Below the pieces are notes generated by a model that worked only from the letters and a program-made list of their open reading frames with translations, was not told the origin of the DNA and did no database searches. The translations under genes and the position numbers were made by a program. Positions 43,027 through 50,309 of a stretch of 64,000 nt of DNA are shown here, one piece after another. Location: contig CANFTB010000014.1 of the NCBI GenBank assembly GCA_947449735.1, forward strand, positions 22,958 to 86,957. Direction: 5' to 3'. Positions within the stretch are counted from its first letter, which is position 1. Each line of letters opens with the position of its first letter. The DNA is from Chthoniobacteraceae bacterium. Its GTDB lineage: Bacteria > Verrucomicrobiota > Verrucomicrobiia > Chthoniobacterales > Chthoniobacteraceae.

Positions 43027-43413
43027 TCACCAAACGGCAGAGACCCCCGGATAGGTGGGGATGACGGAGTCCTTGGTGATGATCTGGCACTTTCTACCGA
43101 GGGCTTCGGCGATTAGAATTCTGTCGAAAGGATCGTTGTGAATGTCTGGCAGCGAAACCGCTTCCAGAGCTCTTTGCCTGGTGACGGGCAGTTCATGGAT
43201 CCCATGTCGCGCCACAGCCCGCTCGAGGAAGACTTCCGGGGCGACCGGAAGCAAAAGCCGTCCACGCTTGTAAAGAAGAGCGATCTCCCAACCGGAAACC
43301 GCGGAAAGTAGCAGGCCGGTTTGGAACTTTCCAATGGCTTCATATGCCGGCTTGGAAAGCCTGGCAGGGTCTGAAGCCAGCCAAACAAAGGTGTGAGTGT
43401 CCAAGAGGATCAC
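43027..43413 (-). CDS. PIN domain toxin of a type II toxin-antitoxin pair (first)
   Basis: 128 residues. PIN acidic residues: Asp5 in MILLDTHTFVWLA, Glu in SGWEIALLYKRG, Asp residues in LPDIHNDPFDRILIAEA. The DTHTFVW...SGWEI...HNDPFDRI pattern is that of VapC-type RNases that cleave tRNA or rRNA. Its ATG overlaps the antitoxin stop by 4 bases (ATGA). Cytosolic. Confidence 0.93.
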   Translation of the reverse strand: MILLDTHTFVWLASDPARLSKPAYEAIGKFQTGLLLSAVSGWEIALLYKRGRLLLPVAPEVFLERAVARHGIHELPVTRQRALEAVSLPDIHNDPFDRILIAEALGRKCQIITKDSVIPTYPGVSAVW

Positions 43414-43649
43414 CGCAGCACCTCCGGCCAGTCTTCATTTGGGAGCGGGGCGCAGGGATCTAAGAGAAATTCGGCACCGCAAAGTTCGGGGTCGGGTTGG
43501 AGCGTGGAAGCTGTATCCTTTTGGTGGGGGACAATGTCTGCAATCGGGATCCCGTTTCTGCAGAGCACAACGCGTTCGCCCCGCGCTTCGACCGCCGCAA
43601 CGAGGCGGGAAAGCTGGGATTTCGCTTCGTAGATGTTCACGGAGACCAT
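43410..43649 (-). CDS. Phd/YefM-type antitoxin (first pair)
   Basis: 79 residues. MVSVNIYEAKSQLSRLVAAV and the ERVVLCRNGIPIADIVPH strand pair form the Phd/YefM DNA-binding fold; the C-terminal acidic and Pro-rich half (LDPCAPLPNEDWPEVL) would wrap the toxin. It is translated before the toxin and overlaps it. Confidence 0.92.
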   Translation of the reverse strand: MVSVNIYEAKSQLSRLVAAVEARGERVVLCRNGIPIADIVPHQKDTASTLQPDPELCGAEFLLDPCAPLPNEDWPEVLR

Positions 43650-43675
43650 GCTTCTTATGTGTCGCCTGATTTTCT

Positions 43676-43699
43676 AGCCTGGTCAAGTCTGACTAGGCT
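43676..43699. promoter_or_regulatory. Candidate operator/promoter of the first TA pair
   Basis: AGCCT at 43676-43680 is inverted as AGGCT at 43695-43699 around a GTCA-AGTC-TGAC palindrome. The minus strand reads TTGACC at 43686-43681, a good -35 for the antitoxin gene starting at 43649; the -10 is not clear. Confidence 0.5.
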
Positions 43700-43825
43700 T
43701 TCGGTCGTGACTCTTCGTGGCGGAGCAAATCTGTTTGTCCTCTTGGGGACGTGGGCGGTTCGGGCGAGCCCAAATGCGCGTGCTTTCAAGGGGGGAGACA
43801 AAGAAGTGTATCCCGCAGACACAGG

Positions 43826-43854
43826 TTGACCGGTTTGACCGGTCGAGCTATGGT
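43826..43854 (+). promoter_or_regulatory. Promoter with tandem operator of the second TA pair
   Basis: TTGACC at 43826-43831, 17-base spacer, TATGGT at 43849-43854. The -35 lies in a perfect 9-base tandem repeat (TTGACCGGT twice, 43826-43843), each containing the palindrome ACCGGT. The ATG follows six bases after the -10. Autorepression by the antitoxin-toxin complex is expected. Confidence 0.7.
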
Positions 43855-43860
43855 GGTTCT

Positions 43861-44088
43861 ATGAAATTGATCGCCGCTTATGAGGCCAAATCCCGCTTTT
43901 CAGAGCTCCTTCGAGAAGCTGCGGCTGGTGAAGTTTTTATCATTACTCGAAATGGTCAGAAGATGGCTGAACTCCGTGCCTACCAATCCGAAAAACCGGT
44001 AAGGAAGCGTGGAATGCTGAAATCAGACGTTCCCCCTGTCCCTGCTGGTTTTAACGATCCTCTGGATATTTTTGCTGAGTACCAATGA
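43861..44088 (+). CDS. Phd/YefM-type antitoxin (second pair)
   Basis: 75 residues. MKLIAAYEAKSRFSELLREA and GEVFIITRNGQKMAELRAY give the Phd/YefM fold; the tail FNDPLDIFAEYQ is the probable toxin-binding part. The stop overlaps the toxin start by 4 bases. Start fixed by the promoter position, which leaves little or no leader. Confidence 0.92.
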   Translation: MKLIAAYEAKSRFSELLREAAAGEVFIITRNGQKMAELRAYQSEKPVRKRGMLKSDVPPVPAGFNDPLDIFAEYQ

Positions 44089-44477
44089 AAGTTCTCCTCG
44101 ATACCTGCGCTCTCCTTTGGTTTCTCAGGGATGATCCAGAGTTATCAGAGAAGGCGGCCCAACTCATTGAAAGTCCAGACACAGAGGCATTCGTAAGCGT
44201 TGTGAGTATTTGGGAAATCGCGATTAAGGCATCGATCGGAAAGCTACCCACCCCAGTCGGCTTTCAAGATTCTTTAGAAGACAAATTAAAAGGCGCCGGA
44301 TTCAACATCCTTCCTGTGGGATTTCACCACGCTTCCAGGGTTTATTCGCTTCCCTCAGTGCATAGCGATCCATTCGACCGGTTACTAATCTCACAGTGCA
44401 AAGCCGAAAAGCTGATCGCCATTACAAACGACCCCCACTGGGGCGATCCACGTTACGACATATCCGTCTTTTGGTGA
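44085..44477 (+). CDS. PIN domain toxin (second pair)
   Basis: 130 residues: MKVLLDTCALLWFLRDDPEL, SIWEIAIKASIGKL, SVHSDPFDRLLISQCKAEK, LIAITNDPHW. The four acidic PIN residues are kept (Asp6, Glu of WEIAIK, Asp of SDPFDR, Asp of TNDPHW). It differs enough from the first toxin to be a separate acquisition rather than a recent duplicate. Confidence 0.93.
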   Translation: MKVLLDTCALLWFLRDDPELSEKAAQLIESPDTEAFVSVVSIWEIAIKASIGKLPTPVGFQDSLEDKLKGAGFNILPVGFHHASRVYSLPSVHSDPFDRLLISQCKAEKLIAITNDPHWGDPRYDISVFW

Positions 44478-44621
44478 ATCTAGCAGCATGGCGGCCTTTA
44501 AGGGGTTCGTAGTCGCGGCTGGAGGGCGAGGTGGCGCGGCGATAAGCACGGCGATAAGCGCTGCGCTGACGCTAGTCCCTTTCGACGTGGAAATTCGGAA
44601 ACAAGTGGGTTGGCGACTGGA

Positions 44622-44656
44622 GGCGGGTGGCTCGCGTGAAAACCGTTCCCTGACTC
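44622..44656 (+). repeat. Direct repeat flanking the Rpn gene, left copy
   Basis: 35 bases, of which 29 match 45835-45869 in the same orientation; the shared core is TGAAAA(C/T)CGTTC(C/T)CTGACTC. The two copies lie just outside each end of the Rpn gene. Confidence 0.55.
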
Positions 44657-44695
44657 CGGTCTTCCCGCTCCCGTCCCGATTAGACTCTGGAAGAA

Positions 44696-45733
44696 TCAGA
44701 GGCTTTGAACGAAGTCTTCCAAGCGTTCGCAACGGACCGCGGATTTGAGGAGCGCGGTGAGCGTTTCGGAGTCTGTAATCTCCTCCACGCGGTCCCTCAG
44801 TCCCTCAGGAACGGAGTCAAAGCGCGTGAGCAAAACGTCCACAAGTGCGCTGCGTAGCGCCCGGGTCTGTCCGTGTTGAATGCCCTGTTCAACGCCTTGT
44901 TCAATGCCCTGTTCAATGCCTTCCCGCCGGTATTGATCCGCGAGGGTCATGCCCTGTTGCAGACCCTCTTGTCTGTATTGATCTGCGAGTGTCATGGCCT
45001 GTTGGAGGAGTTCAACGTTGTTAACCTGCCGCACTCTCCGCTCAAACGTCTGCTTGTCAATGCCCGCGTTGAGCATGTACCGAAAAAAGCGTTCCGCCGC
45101 CTCCAGCGAAACCGCCTTCAGCAGACCCGGTTCCCACACGGCCTCGTGGAGCAGTTCTCCCACGGCCTCCGCCTTGAGCGCCCGCAGCGTCAAGATCCCC
45201 TCCGCCGTGCCTGCGATCTGTTCGTAGGGAATGTCCACCAACTGCAGCAGGCGGAACGCGAAATTGGGCGTAAACGCTCCCACCTCCTCCCACCGCTGCT
45301 GCGTCAACGCAAACAGATCGCCAAAACGCTCCGAGATCTTCCAGCTGCGTTTGTCCTGCGCGAGCACCACCGGCAGGATCGGCGAGAGCCGCACGGCGCC
45401 GCGCTGCTCCTGCGCCTGCTGGGTCCAGATGCGCACCATGTAGGAGAGGAGCCTCAACGCCATGAGAGGGGAGGGGCTGCTGCGGTGTTCCCAAAGCAGG
45501 TAGAGGAACACCTGGTCGTCGTTTGATTTGAGGCTGAAGAGGAGGTCCGCTTCCGAACCGCGGAGCTGTTCGTCCACGAAGCTGCCCGGGTGGAGTTCCA
45601 GAGCGTTCCACTGGAGGGTGTCAGCCAGGAACTGGGGCAGGTGGGTGCGCAAAAAGGCAGCCGCCGTTTCCGGGTTGCTAAAGGCGGCTTTGAAGAGCTT
45701 GTCGTGCGGCTGATGAATGGGCTCGGGGTCCAT
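44696..45733 (-). CDS. Rpn family recombination-promoting nuclease / putative transposase
   Basis: 345 residues. DKLFKAAFSNPETAAAFLRT, LHPGSFVDEQLRGSEADLLF, VFLYLLWEHRSSPSPLMALR and LSPILPVVLAQDKRSW match the Rpn (YhgA-like) family, whose PD-(D/E)XK core lies in the SEADLLF...LLWEHRS block. Rpn proteins are DNA endonucleases that raise RecA-independent recombination and were once called transposases. Near residues 245-285 is a repeated QYRxEGxxQG / EQGIEQGVEQG helical stretch, typical of the family and prone to slippage. Flanked by imperfect direct repeats; a remnant of a second copy is at 48.3 kb. Confidence 0.9.
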   Translation of the reverse strand: MDPEPIHQPHDKLFKAAFSNPETAAAFLRTHLPQFLADTLQWNALELHPGSFVDEQLRGSEADLLFSLKSNDDQVFLYLLWEHRSSPSPLMALRLLSYMVRIWTQQAQEQRGAVRLSPILPVVLAQDKRSWKISERFGDLFALTQQRWEEVGAFTPNFAFRLLQLVDIPYEQIAGTAEGILTLRALKAEAVGELLHEAVWEPGLLKAVSLEAAERFFRYMLNAGIDKQTFERRVRQVNNVELLQQAMTLADQYRQEGLQQGMTLADQYRREGIEQGIEQGVEQGIQHGQTRALRSALVDVLLTRFDSVPEGLRDRVEEITDSETLTALLKSAVRCERLEDFVQSL

Positions 45734-45823
45734 GGTCCGTCGGGTCGGGGCGTGAGGGCGCCCGTTCCTCTCATTGTACCCTCGCGCGCACTGCCGCTTC
45801 CGGACGTTTCACAAACGTGTCCG
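45722..45823. repeat. 102-base repeat over the Rpn start and promoter, copy 1
   Basis: Covers the first codons of Rpn, its leader, a -10-like TACAAT on the minus strand and an inverted repeat (GGACGTTT ... AAACGTGTCC). Repeated at 48325-48426 with about ten differences. Confidence 0.75.
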
Positions 45824-45834
45824 CTCACGGCCCA

Positions 45835-45869
45835 GGCGTGTGGGTTGCATGAAAATCGTTCTCTGACTC
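45835..45869 (+). repeat. Direct repeat flanking the Rpn gene, right copy
   Basis: Partner of 44622-44656 (29 of 35 positions match, same orientation). Confidence 0.55.
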
Positions 45870-45963
45870 GTTCCCAAGTGGTCGGAGAAAGCCGGAATTG
45901 AATTTGATCTGCCGAAATCAGCCAAAGGAACCGCTCACTCTGAGGTGCCCCGGCAGAGTGTGA

Positions 45964-46611
45964 GTGAAGATCCACCCTTCCGATGCAAGGGATGAGGCCG
46001 AAACCGCTTTGCTGAGCGAGGCTTCTCTTGCGGCGGACTGGAATCACAAAGAGGAGGACGCGGCGTATGACGTGGCGGCGCGTCAAACGCGGTCCTTTGC
46101 GTCTGAGAAACTACGGCTACTGCTGGCGTGGCTGCTGGAGTTTTTGCCGTGGCTCCATCAATGGCAGTCCGCCGTGGATCTCGCCTACGGCGTGAGTCCC
46201 GCGGAATCCATCGAGGCGCTGCCGGACGCCGAATGCCACGAGCCTGGCCTGACCCGGGTGGATCTGGAAACCACACGCATGAGCGAGTCCGCCGCCGCGG
46301 AGTTTTACGGGTTGTTGCGGAACCCGGCCGTTTTGAAGCTGCCGTCGGGAGCCGCCGATGCTGCGGCTGTCGCTCAGGTGTGCCGCCGCCATCCCAGGTG
46401 GCGACTGCTCGGGTTCCCTGCGGAAAGTCTGCCGGTGCACAAGAAGCTGTGGCAGGAGGCGAGCAAAGAAGGGTTTGTCTTCCGTCGCCTAGGTGACGTC
46501 CGCGCGGCTCTGGGTCTTCTTTCCCAGGGCGTCACGGAATTCGCGACTGCAAACACGAAAGATATTGCCGGACTCGGTTTCCGGCGGGTGTCGGATCCTC
46601 TGGCGTGCTGA
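45964..46611 (+). CDS. Unrecognised ORF, probably a chimeric remnant
   Basis: 215 codons from a GTG. The first 70 residues (AETALLSEASLAADWNHKEE, DAAYDVAARQTRSFASEKLR, LLLAWLLEFLPWLHQW) are a strongly helical segment that recalls the C-terminus of large DNA methylases of restriction/BREX type; this is pattern recall at low confidence. From about residue 85 on (RMSESAAAEFYGLLRNPAVL, RRHPRWRLLGFPAESLPVHK) nothing is recognised. No catalytic motif. It lies between repeats and remnants, so a fusion of broken genes is likely, though a real short protein cannot be excluded. Confidence 0.45.
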   Translation: MKIHPSDARDEAETALLSEASLAADWNHKEEDAAYDVAARQTRSFASEKLRLLLAWLLEFLPWLHQWQSAVDLAYGVSPAESIEALPDAECHEPGLTRVDLETTRMSESAAAEFYGLLRNPAVLKLPSGAADAAAVAQVCRRHPRWRLLGFPAESLPVHKKLWQEASKEGFVFRRLGDVRAALGLLSQGVTEFATANTKDIAGLGFRRVSDPLAC

Positions 46612-46765
46612 GGGGGTGAACCGCCGAGCGGGAGAGGAAATGGGTCGGGCTCGATAGCTTTGCATTTAAAAATTGCATTTGGTTCGACCAAACGTAAAGT
46701 CAACTTTCGTAATACGAAGACCTCTCTGGCTTTCCTGCATTGATGCCTTGTGGGGCTAGGCCCCC

Positions 46766-47836
46766 ATTGTTTGGCTTTCGGGCGTGCGTCGCGTGGGAAA
46801 GACGACCCTTGCGCGAAGTCTTTCAGACGCTGAATTTCTCAACTGCGATCTTCCCTCGGCGCAGAGGCGCCTAGGCGATCCAGAAGCCTTTTACCGTAGC
46901 CTGTCAAAGCCGTGTCTGATTCTGGACGAGGTGCATCAATTGCCGGATCCAAGCCGGGTGCTGAAGATTGCCGCGGACGCATTTCCTGATTTGAGGGTGT
47001 TGGCAACGGGTTCGTCCACCCTGGCCGCGACGCGCAAGTTCAGGGACAGTCTGACCGGCCGGAAGCGGAATCTACATCTGGTGCCCGTGCGGTATGACGA
47101 ACTCCCGGACTTTGGCGTCCGCGATCTTGGGCACCGGTTGTTTCGAGGAGGTTTACCGCCCGCCCTGTTGGTGGAGGCGTACGATCCGGTGTTTTACGCG
47201 GAATGGCTCGACTCTTACTACGCGCGGGATGTTCAGGAATTGTTCAGGGTGGAAAAACGGGGTGGCTTTCTCAAGTTGGTCGAAAGCGTGCTGCGCCTCA
47301 GCGGGGGCCAGCTGGAGGCGACTTCGCTGGCCAAATTGTGCGGACTGAGTCGTCCTACGGTCCTGAATTATCTGGAAGTCCTTGAATTAACGCACGTGGC
47401 GACGTTTGTGCGCCCCTATTCCGGCGGAGGGCCACGCGAGATTGTGCGGCAGCCCAAGGTCTACGGCTTTGACACCGGTTTTGTCGCCTTTGCAAGGGGC
47501 TGGCAAGACCTGCGGCCCGACGATTGCGGCATCCTTTGGGAACATCTTGTTTTGGAAAAACTCATTTCGGATCCAGTCGGGGTTCTGGTGATGTATTGGA
47601 GGGACAAGTCGCATCACGAAGTGGATTTCATCCTGCCCAGGGGCCGTGGGGAAGTGGATGTAATTGAATGTAAGTGGGATGCTGATAGTTTTGAGTCAAA
47701 AAATCTCCAGGTGTTCCGCGCCCGGCATCCGGCGGGGAAAAACATCGTCGTCTGCGCAAACGTCACAGAGCCTTTCACCCGGCAGGTGGCGGGGTTGGAG
47801 GTCACATTCACGGGTTTAGACAAGTTGCGGGTGTAG
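46766..47836 (+). CDS. AAA-type ATPase with DUF4143 C-terminus, N-terminus doubtful
   Basis: About 356 codons. Walker A is GVRRVGKTT, Walker B CLILDEVHQLPD, sensor-like ATGSSTLAATRKF. After the ATPase comes the DUF4143 part with ESVLRLSGGQLEATSLAKLC, LSRPTVLNYLEVLELTHVAT, KVYGFDTGFVAFARGW and the nuclease-like SHHEVDFILPRGRGEVDVIE CKW segment. Such proteins are linked to defence islands and to DNA processing. A TAG at 46757-46759 closes the frame just before the P-loop; the only start that keeps Walker A whole is ATT at 46766, while GTG at 46784 cuts it. The usual 15-25 residues before the P-loop are missing, so the gene is probably 5'-truncated. Confidence 0.75.
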   Translation: MVWLSGVRRVGKTTLARSLSDAEFLNCDLPSAQRRLGDPEAFYRSLSKPCLILDEVHQLPDPSRVLKIAADAFPDLRVLATGSSTLAATRKFRDSLTGRKRNLHLVPVRYDELPDFGVRDLGHRLFRGGLPPALLVEAYDPVFYAEWLDSYYARDVQELFRVEKRGGFLKLVESVLRLSGGQLEATSLAKLCGLSRPTVLNYLEVLELTHVATFVRPYSGGGPREIVRQPKVYGFDTGFVAFARGWQDLRPDDCGILWEHLVLEKLISDPVGVLVMYWRDKSHHEVDFILPRGRGEVDVIECKWDADSFESKNLQVFRARHPAGKNIVVCANVTEPFTRQVAGLEVTFTGLDKLRV

Positions 47837-47933
47837 GTTTGCTTGAGATGACTTTGAAAAAACAACAGGACACATCCCGTAGTTCCCCGAAGCGCCATTT
47901 TTGAGTCGGGAGGAGCCTTTGTGCCCTAACTGA

Positions 47934-48050
47934 ATGGATCCACCATGCGCCGTGCCGATTGCCATCGCCTCGGGCTGCCGCCTCGTCTCCTTTGATTCCG
48001 ATTTCCAAACCGTTGACGGCCTCCAATGCCTTCACCTAAGGCCGTCCTGA
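47934..48050 (+). pseudogene. C-terminal remnant of a PIN domain toxin
   Basis: 38 codons: AVPIAIASGCRLVSFDSDFQ followed by TVDGLQCLHLRPS. This is the final PIN strand and helix with its last acidic residues (SFDSDF). The rest of the domain is absent; a TGA stands directly before the first codon. Confidence 0.6.
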
Positions 48051-48289
48051 TCCTCCTCGCCCCACCCCATGCCCTCCTTCATGAAACCCAGTTCCCCATC
48101 GCGCGCTGATGCCTATTTCTCCCGCGTCGAAGTGAAGCCGAAATGCCGCTGCTTGCAAACTCCCTCAAGAGTTGTTCCCTGCGCTCTCGCGGGACACGAA
48201 CCCGGCCAGTCGTGTCACTTTTTGCAGTCTCTCCCGCCGAATCTAGAAATGTCATACATACACGTGTCTGCCATTTCTACTTCGCCCGC
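48051..48289. other. Gene-free stretch at the edge of the accessory region
   Basis: No protein or RNA gene recognised. Base composition falls toward the AT-rich capsule segment. Together with the remnants on both sides it looks like debris of past insertions. Confidence 0.4.
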
Positions 48290-48336
48290 TAGGGGTGCTT
48301 GGCGTACCGCTTACGGTGAATCGACTCGGGGTCCAT
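48290..48336 (-). pseudogene. Truncated start of a second Rpn gene
   Basis: Reads MDPESIH, like the MDPEPIH of the intact Rpn gene, then diverges and stops within 15 codons. It lies at the end of the 102-base repeat that carries the Rpn promoter region. Confidence 0.65.
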
Positions 48337-48426
48337 GGTCCGTCGGGTCGGGGTGTGAGCGCGCCCGTGCCTCTCATTGTACTCGCGCGCGCACCGCCGC
48401 TTTCGGACGTTTCTCAAACGTGTCCG
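48325..48426. repeat. 102-base repeat over the Rpn start and promoter, copy 2
   Basis: Matches 45722-45823 from the fourth Rpn codon outward, including the TACAAT box and the GGACGTTT inverted repeat, which changes in step with copy 1. Confidence 0.75.
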
Positions 48427-48576
48427 GCCACTGCCGTTTGAAAACAGGCGCGAAGTCTAAGGGGTAAACCCTAATTGTGCCAATACGATGACAGTGCGCT
48501 TGCGTGGCATGGGTTAAAATGTATGGTGACGACCAGGTGTCAATATCAGCTTTAAAAAACAACCAGATACACATTA

Positions 48577-49707
48577 ATGTTTTTTTTTCATATCCCGAAA
48601 ACCGGTGGTCAGAATCTTGCTTCGCGCATCGCGCAATCGTTTCAGTTGGGCAAGTCGCATATTCTAGGCGAAACTCTTTGCCACCCTAACGGTGGTGAAA
48701 CTCTTAAAAAGCTACTCGAACAATACGATTTTGTTGAAAAACACGTTCAAGGTCCGGCTTTAAAAGGGTGTGAGTGTGAGTCCGTTTTGACAGCTGTGAG
48801 AGAGCCTGTTTCGCAGCTAGCTTCCTGTTACCTTCATATTTTACGCAACAACAATAGCAACCTGCATCGAGCTGCAATGATTTTGAGGGCGGACGACTTC
48901 TTTTTGAAGTTTGGCGACGTACTGGCAAATTTTCAAACAAATTACATCATCCAAGCATATCATGACTGGTCGCCAAAAATCGTCAGCCTGAAGAATCGGT
49001 ATGGGCTTGCTGTTGACATTCTTCAACGTTTAAGATGGGTGATTCCATCTGAGCTAACAGACGAATTTTGCACACTGTGGGCTCTCGAAATGCGGCGACC
49101 AGTGCCAGTTGAAAGAGGAAGGATCAATGTTGCGGAGAAAAACGAAAAGTACTTGGATTTAGTTGCATTGATACAATCGAGGCCTGATTTGTGGCACATG
49201 GATTATGCCCTCTGGCAGGCAGCTCGTGGACTTTATGATAATTACAGAAATCAACTGCTTAAACACCTGGCCCCAGCTCCAACTTTCGATGGAGTATGTT
49301 TCAGTAATTTAAATTCGAGTATTTGGCTCGGAAGAGGTTGGTATGCTCCGGAATCGGATTCTCATTATCGAAAGGTTTGGTGGTCGGGGCCGGAGAATTA
49401 CTCCGAGATTTGTTATGTTCGAACGGAGCACGAGCGTTACTTAAGTTTCTGCGTTATCGTTTACTGTGGCGTTTCGAAAGATGATATTTTTGCTGTGGGT
49501 AGAGATCGTGAAGATCGATTGCCCATCCAATTTCGAAAAACTGGTGACTCAGAGTGGGAATACACAGTTGACTTAGTAGGAACCCCTTTAAATGGAGCCA
49601 TATTCCTTTGGGTTCCGGTAGTGTATGCGCCAATCATGGTTTCGGACTCATCAACAAATACTAGAAGGCAAGCGTTTGCGGCCTGCAATTGGTCACTTGT
49701 AGAGTAG
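48577..49707 (+). CDS. Sulfotransferase-like protein with C-terminal beta domain
   Basis: 376 residues. The N-terminus FFFHIPKTGGQNLASRIAQS is the 5'-phosphosulfate-binding loop of sulfotransferase family 2 and related proteins, and SVLTAVREPVSQLASCYLHI matches the 3'-phosphate motif (VREP). It would transfer sulfate from PAPS to a sugar or lipid. Residues about 235-376 are a beta-rich domain (SIWLGRGWYAPESDSHYRKV, WWSGPENYSEICYV) like the accessory sandwiches found in polysaccharide loci. AT-rich composition differs from the region before it. It is on the opposite strand to the capsule cluster, tail to tail with gmhA. Confidence 0.75.
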   Translation: MFFFHIPKTGGQNLASRIAQSFQLGKSHILGETLCHPNGGETLKKLLEQYDFVEKHVQGPALKGCECESVLTAVREPVSQLASCYLHILRNNNSNLHRAAMILRADDFFLKFGDVLANFQTNYIIQAYHDWSPKIVSLKNRYGLAVDILQRLRWVIPSELTDEFCTLWALEMRRPVPVERGRINVAEKNEKYLDLVALIQSRPDLWHMDYALWQAARGLYDNYRNQLLKHLAPAPTFDGVCFSNLNSSIWLGRGWYAPESDSHYRKVWWSGPENYSEICYVRTEHERYLSFCVIVYCGVSKDDIFAVGRDREDRLPIQFRKTGDSEWEYTVDLVGTPLNGAIFLWVPVVYAPIMVSDSSTNTRRQAFAACNWSLVE

Positions 49708-49730
49708 ATGTAAGCATATGCTCGTGCAAC

Positions 49731-50300
49731 TTATATATGCGAAAATCCAAGCTCTCTCTCGATAATGCTAAGCCAGAGATGGATCATAAGCCCATGAACT
49801 TCTTGTACTCGTGATGTTTCATCGCTGGGCACGATAATTTCCAAGGTTGCGAGTCCTTTACACTTTCCACCGTTTTTCCCGAGCGCAGCAATCGTATAAA
49901 GGCCCTTTTGGCTGGCTGCTTCAAGAGTTTTTAATAAATTCGGAGAATTTCCGCTGCTGGAGAATAAAATGATAACATCCCCAGCGGTTCCGAGACCTTG
50001 AATCTGCCTCGAGAATAGCGAGTCAAAACCATAATCATTGCCAATGCAGGTCATCAACGAAGGGTCCGACGATAGGCAGATGGAGGGCAGAGATGGCCTG
50101 TCCCCGATATATCTTCCTACAAGCTCTTCCGACAGGTGCAGGGCGTCCGCAGCTGAGCCTCCATTGCCACAGGTCAGAAGTTTTCCGCCGGATTTAAAGC
50201 AGGATGACATCAGCCGACCCGCCTCTTCGACAATCGGTAGTAGACCCTTGAATTTATCGAGTACATTGATTAGTTCGTTAAGCTGAGCGAGGCATTCCAT
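49731..50300 (-). CDS. gmhA: Sedoheptulose-7-phosphate isomerase
   Basis: 189 residues, a single SIS domain: LLTCGNGGSAADALHLSEEL, SICLSSDPSLMTCIGNDYGF, DVIILFSSSGNSPNLLKTLE, ADExSRVQEVHGLMIHL-like ending. These are the sugar-phosphate and catalytic Glu/His positions of GmhA, which makes D-glycero-D-manno-heptose 7-phosphate. It is the last gene of the minus-strand locus, nine bases after the heptose kinase gene. Confidence 0.93.
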   Translation of the reverse strand: MECLAQLNELINVLDKFKGLLPIVEEAGRLMSSCFKSGGKLLTCGNGGSAADALHLSEELVGRYIGDRPSLPSICLSSDPSLMTCIGNDYGFDSLFSRQIQGLGTAGDVIILFSSSGNSPNLLKTLEAASQKGLYTIAALGKNGGKCKGLATLEIIVPSDETSRVQEVHGLMIHLWLSIIERELGFSHI

Positions 50301-50309
50301 ATAAGAAAA

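Noticed and set aside
44873..44935. Short tandem DNA repeat near the Rpn 3' end
   Set aside because: It encodes the EQG-type helical repeats normal for Rpn proteins.
40925..48050. A complete known defence system (e.g. restriction-modification or BREX)
   Set aside because: Only RecQ, PIN pairs, Rpn, a doubtful ATPase and a low-confidence methylase-like fragment are present; no full module can be assembled.
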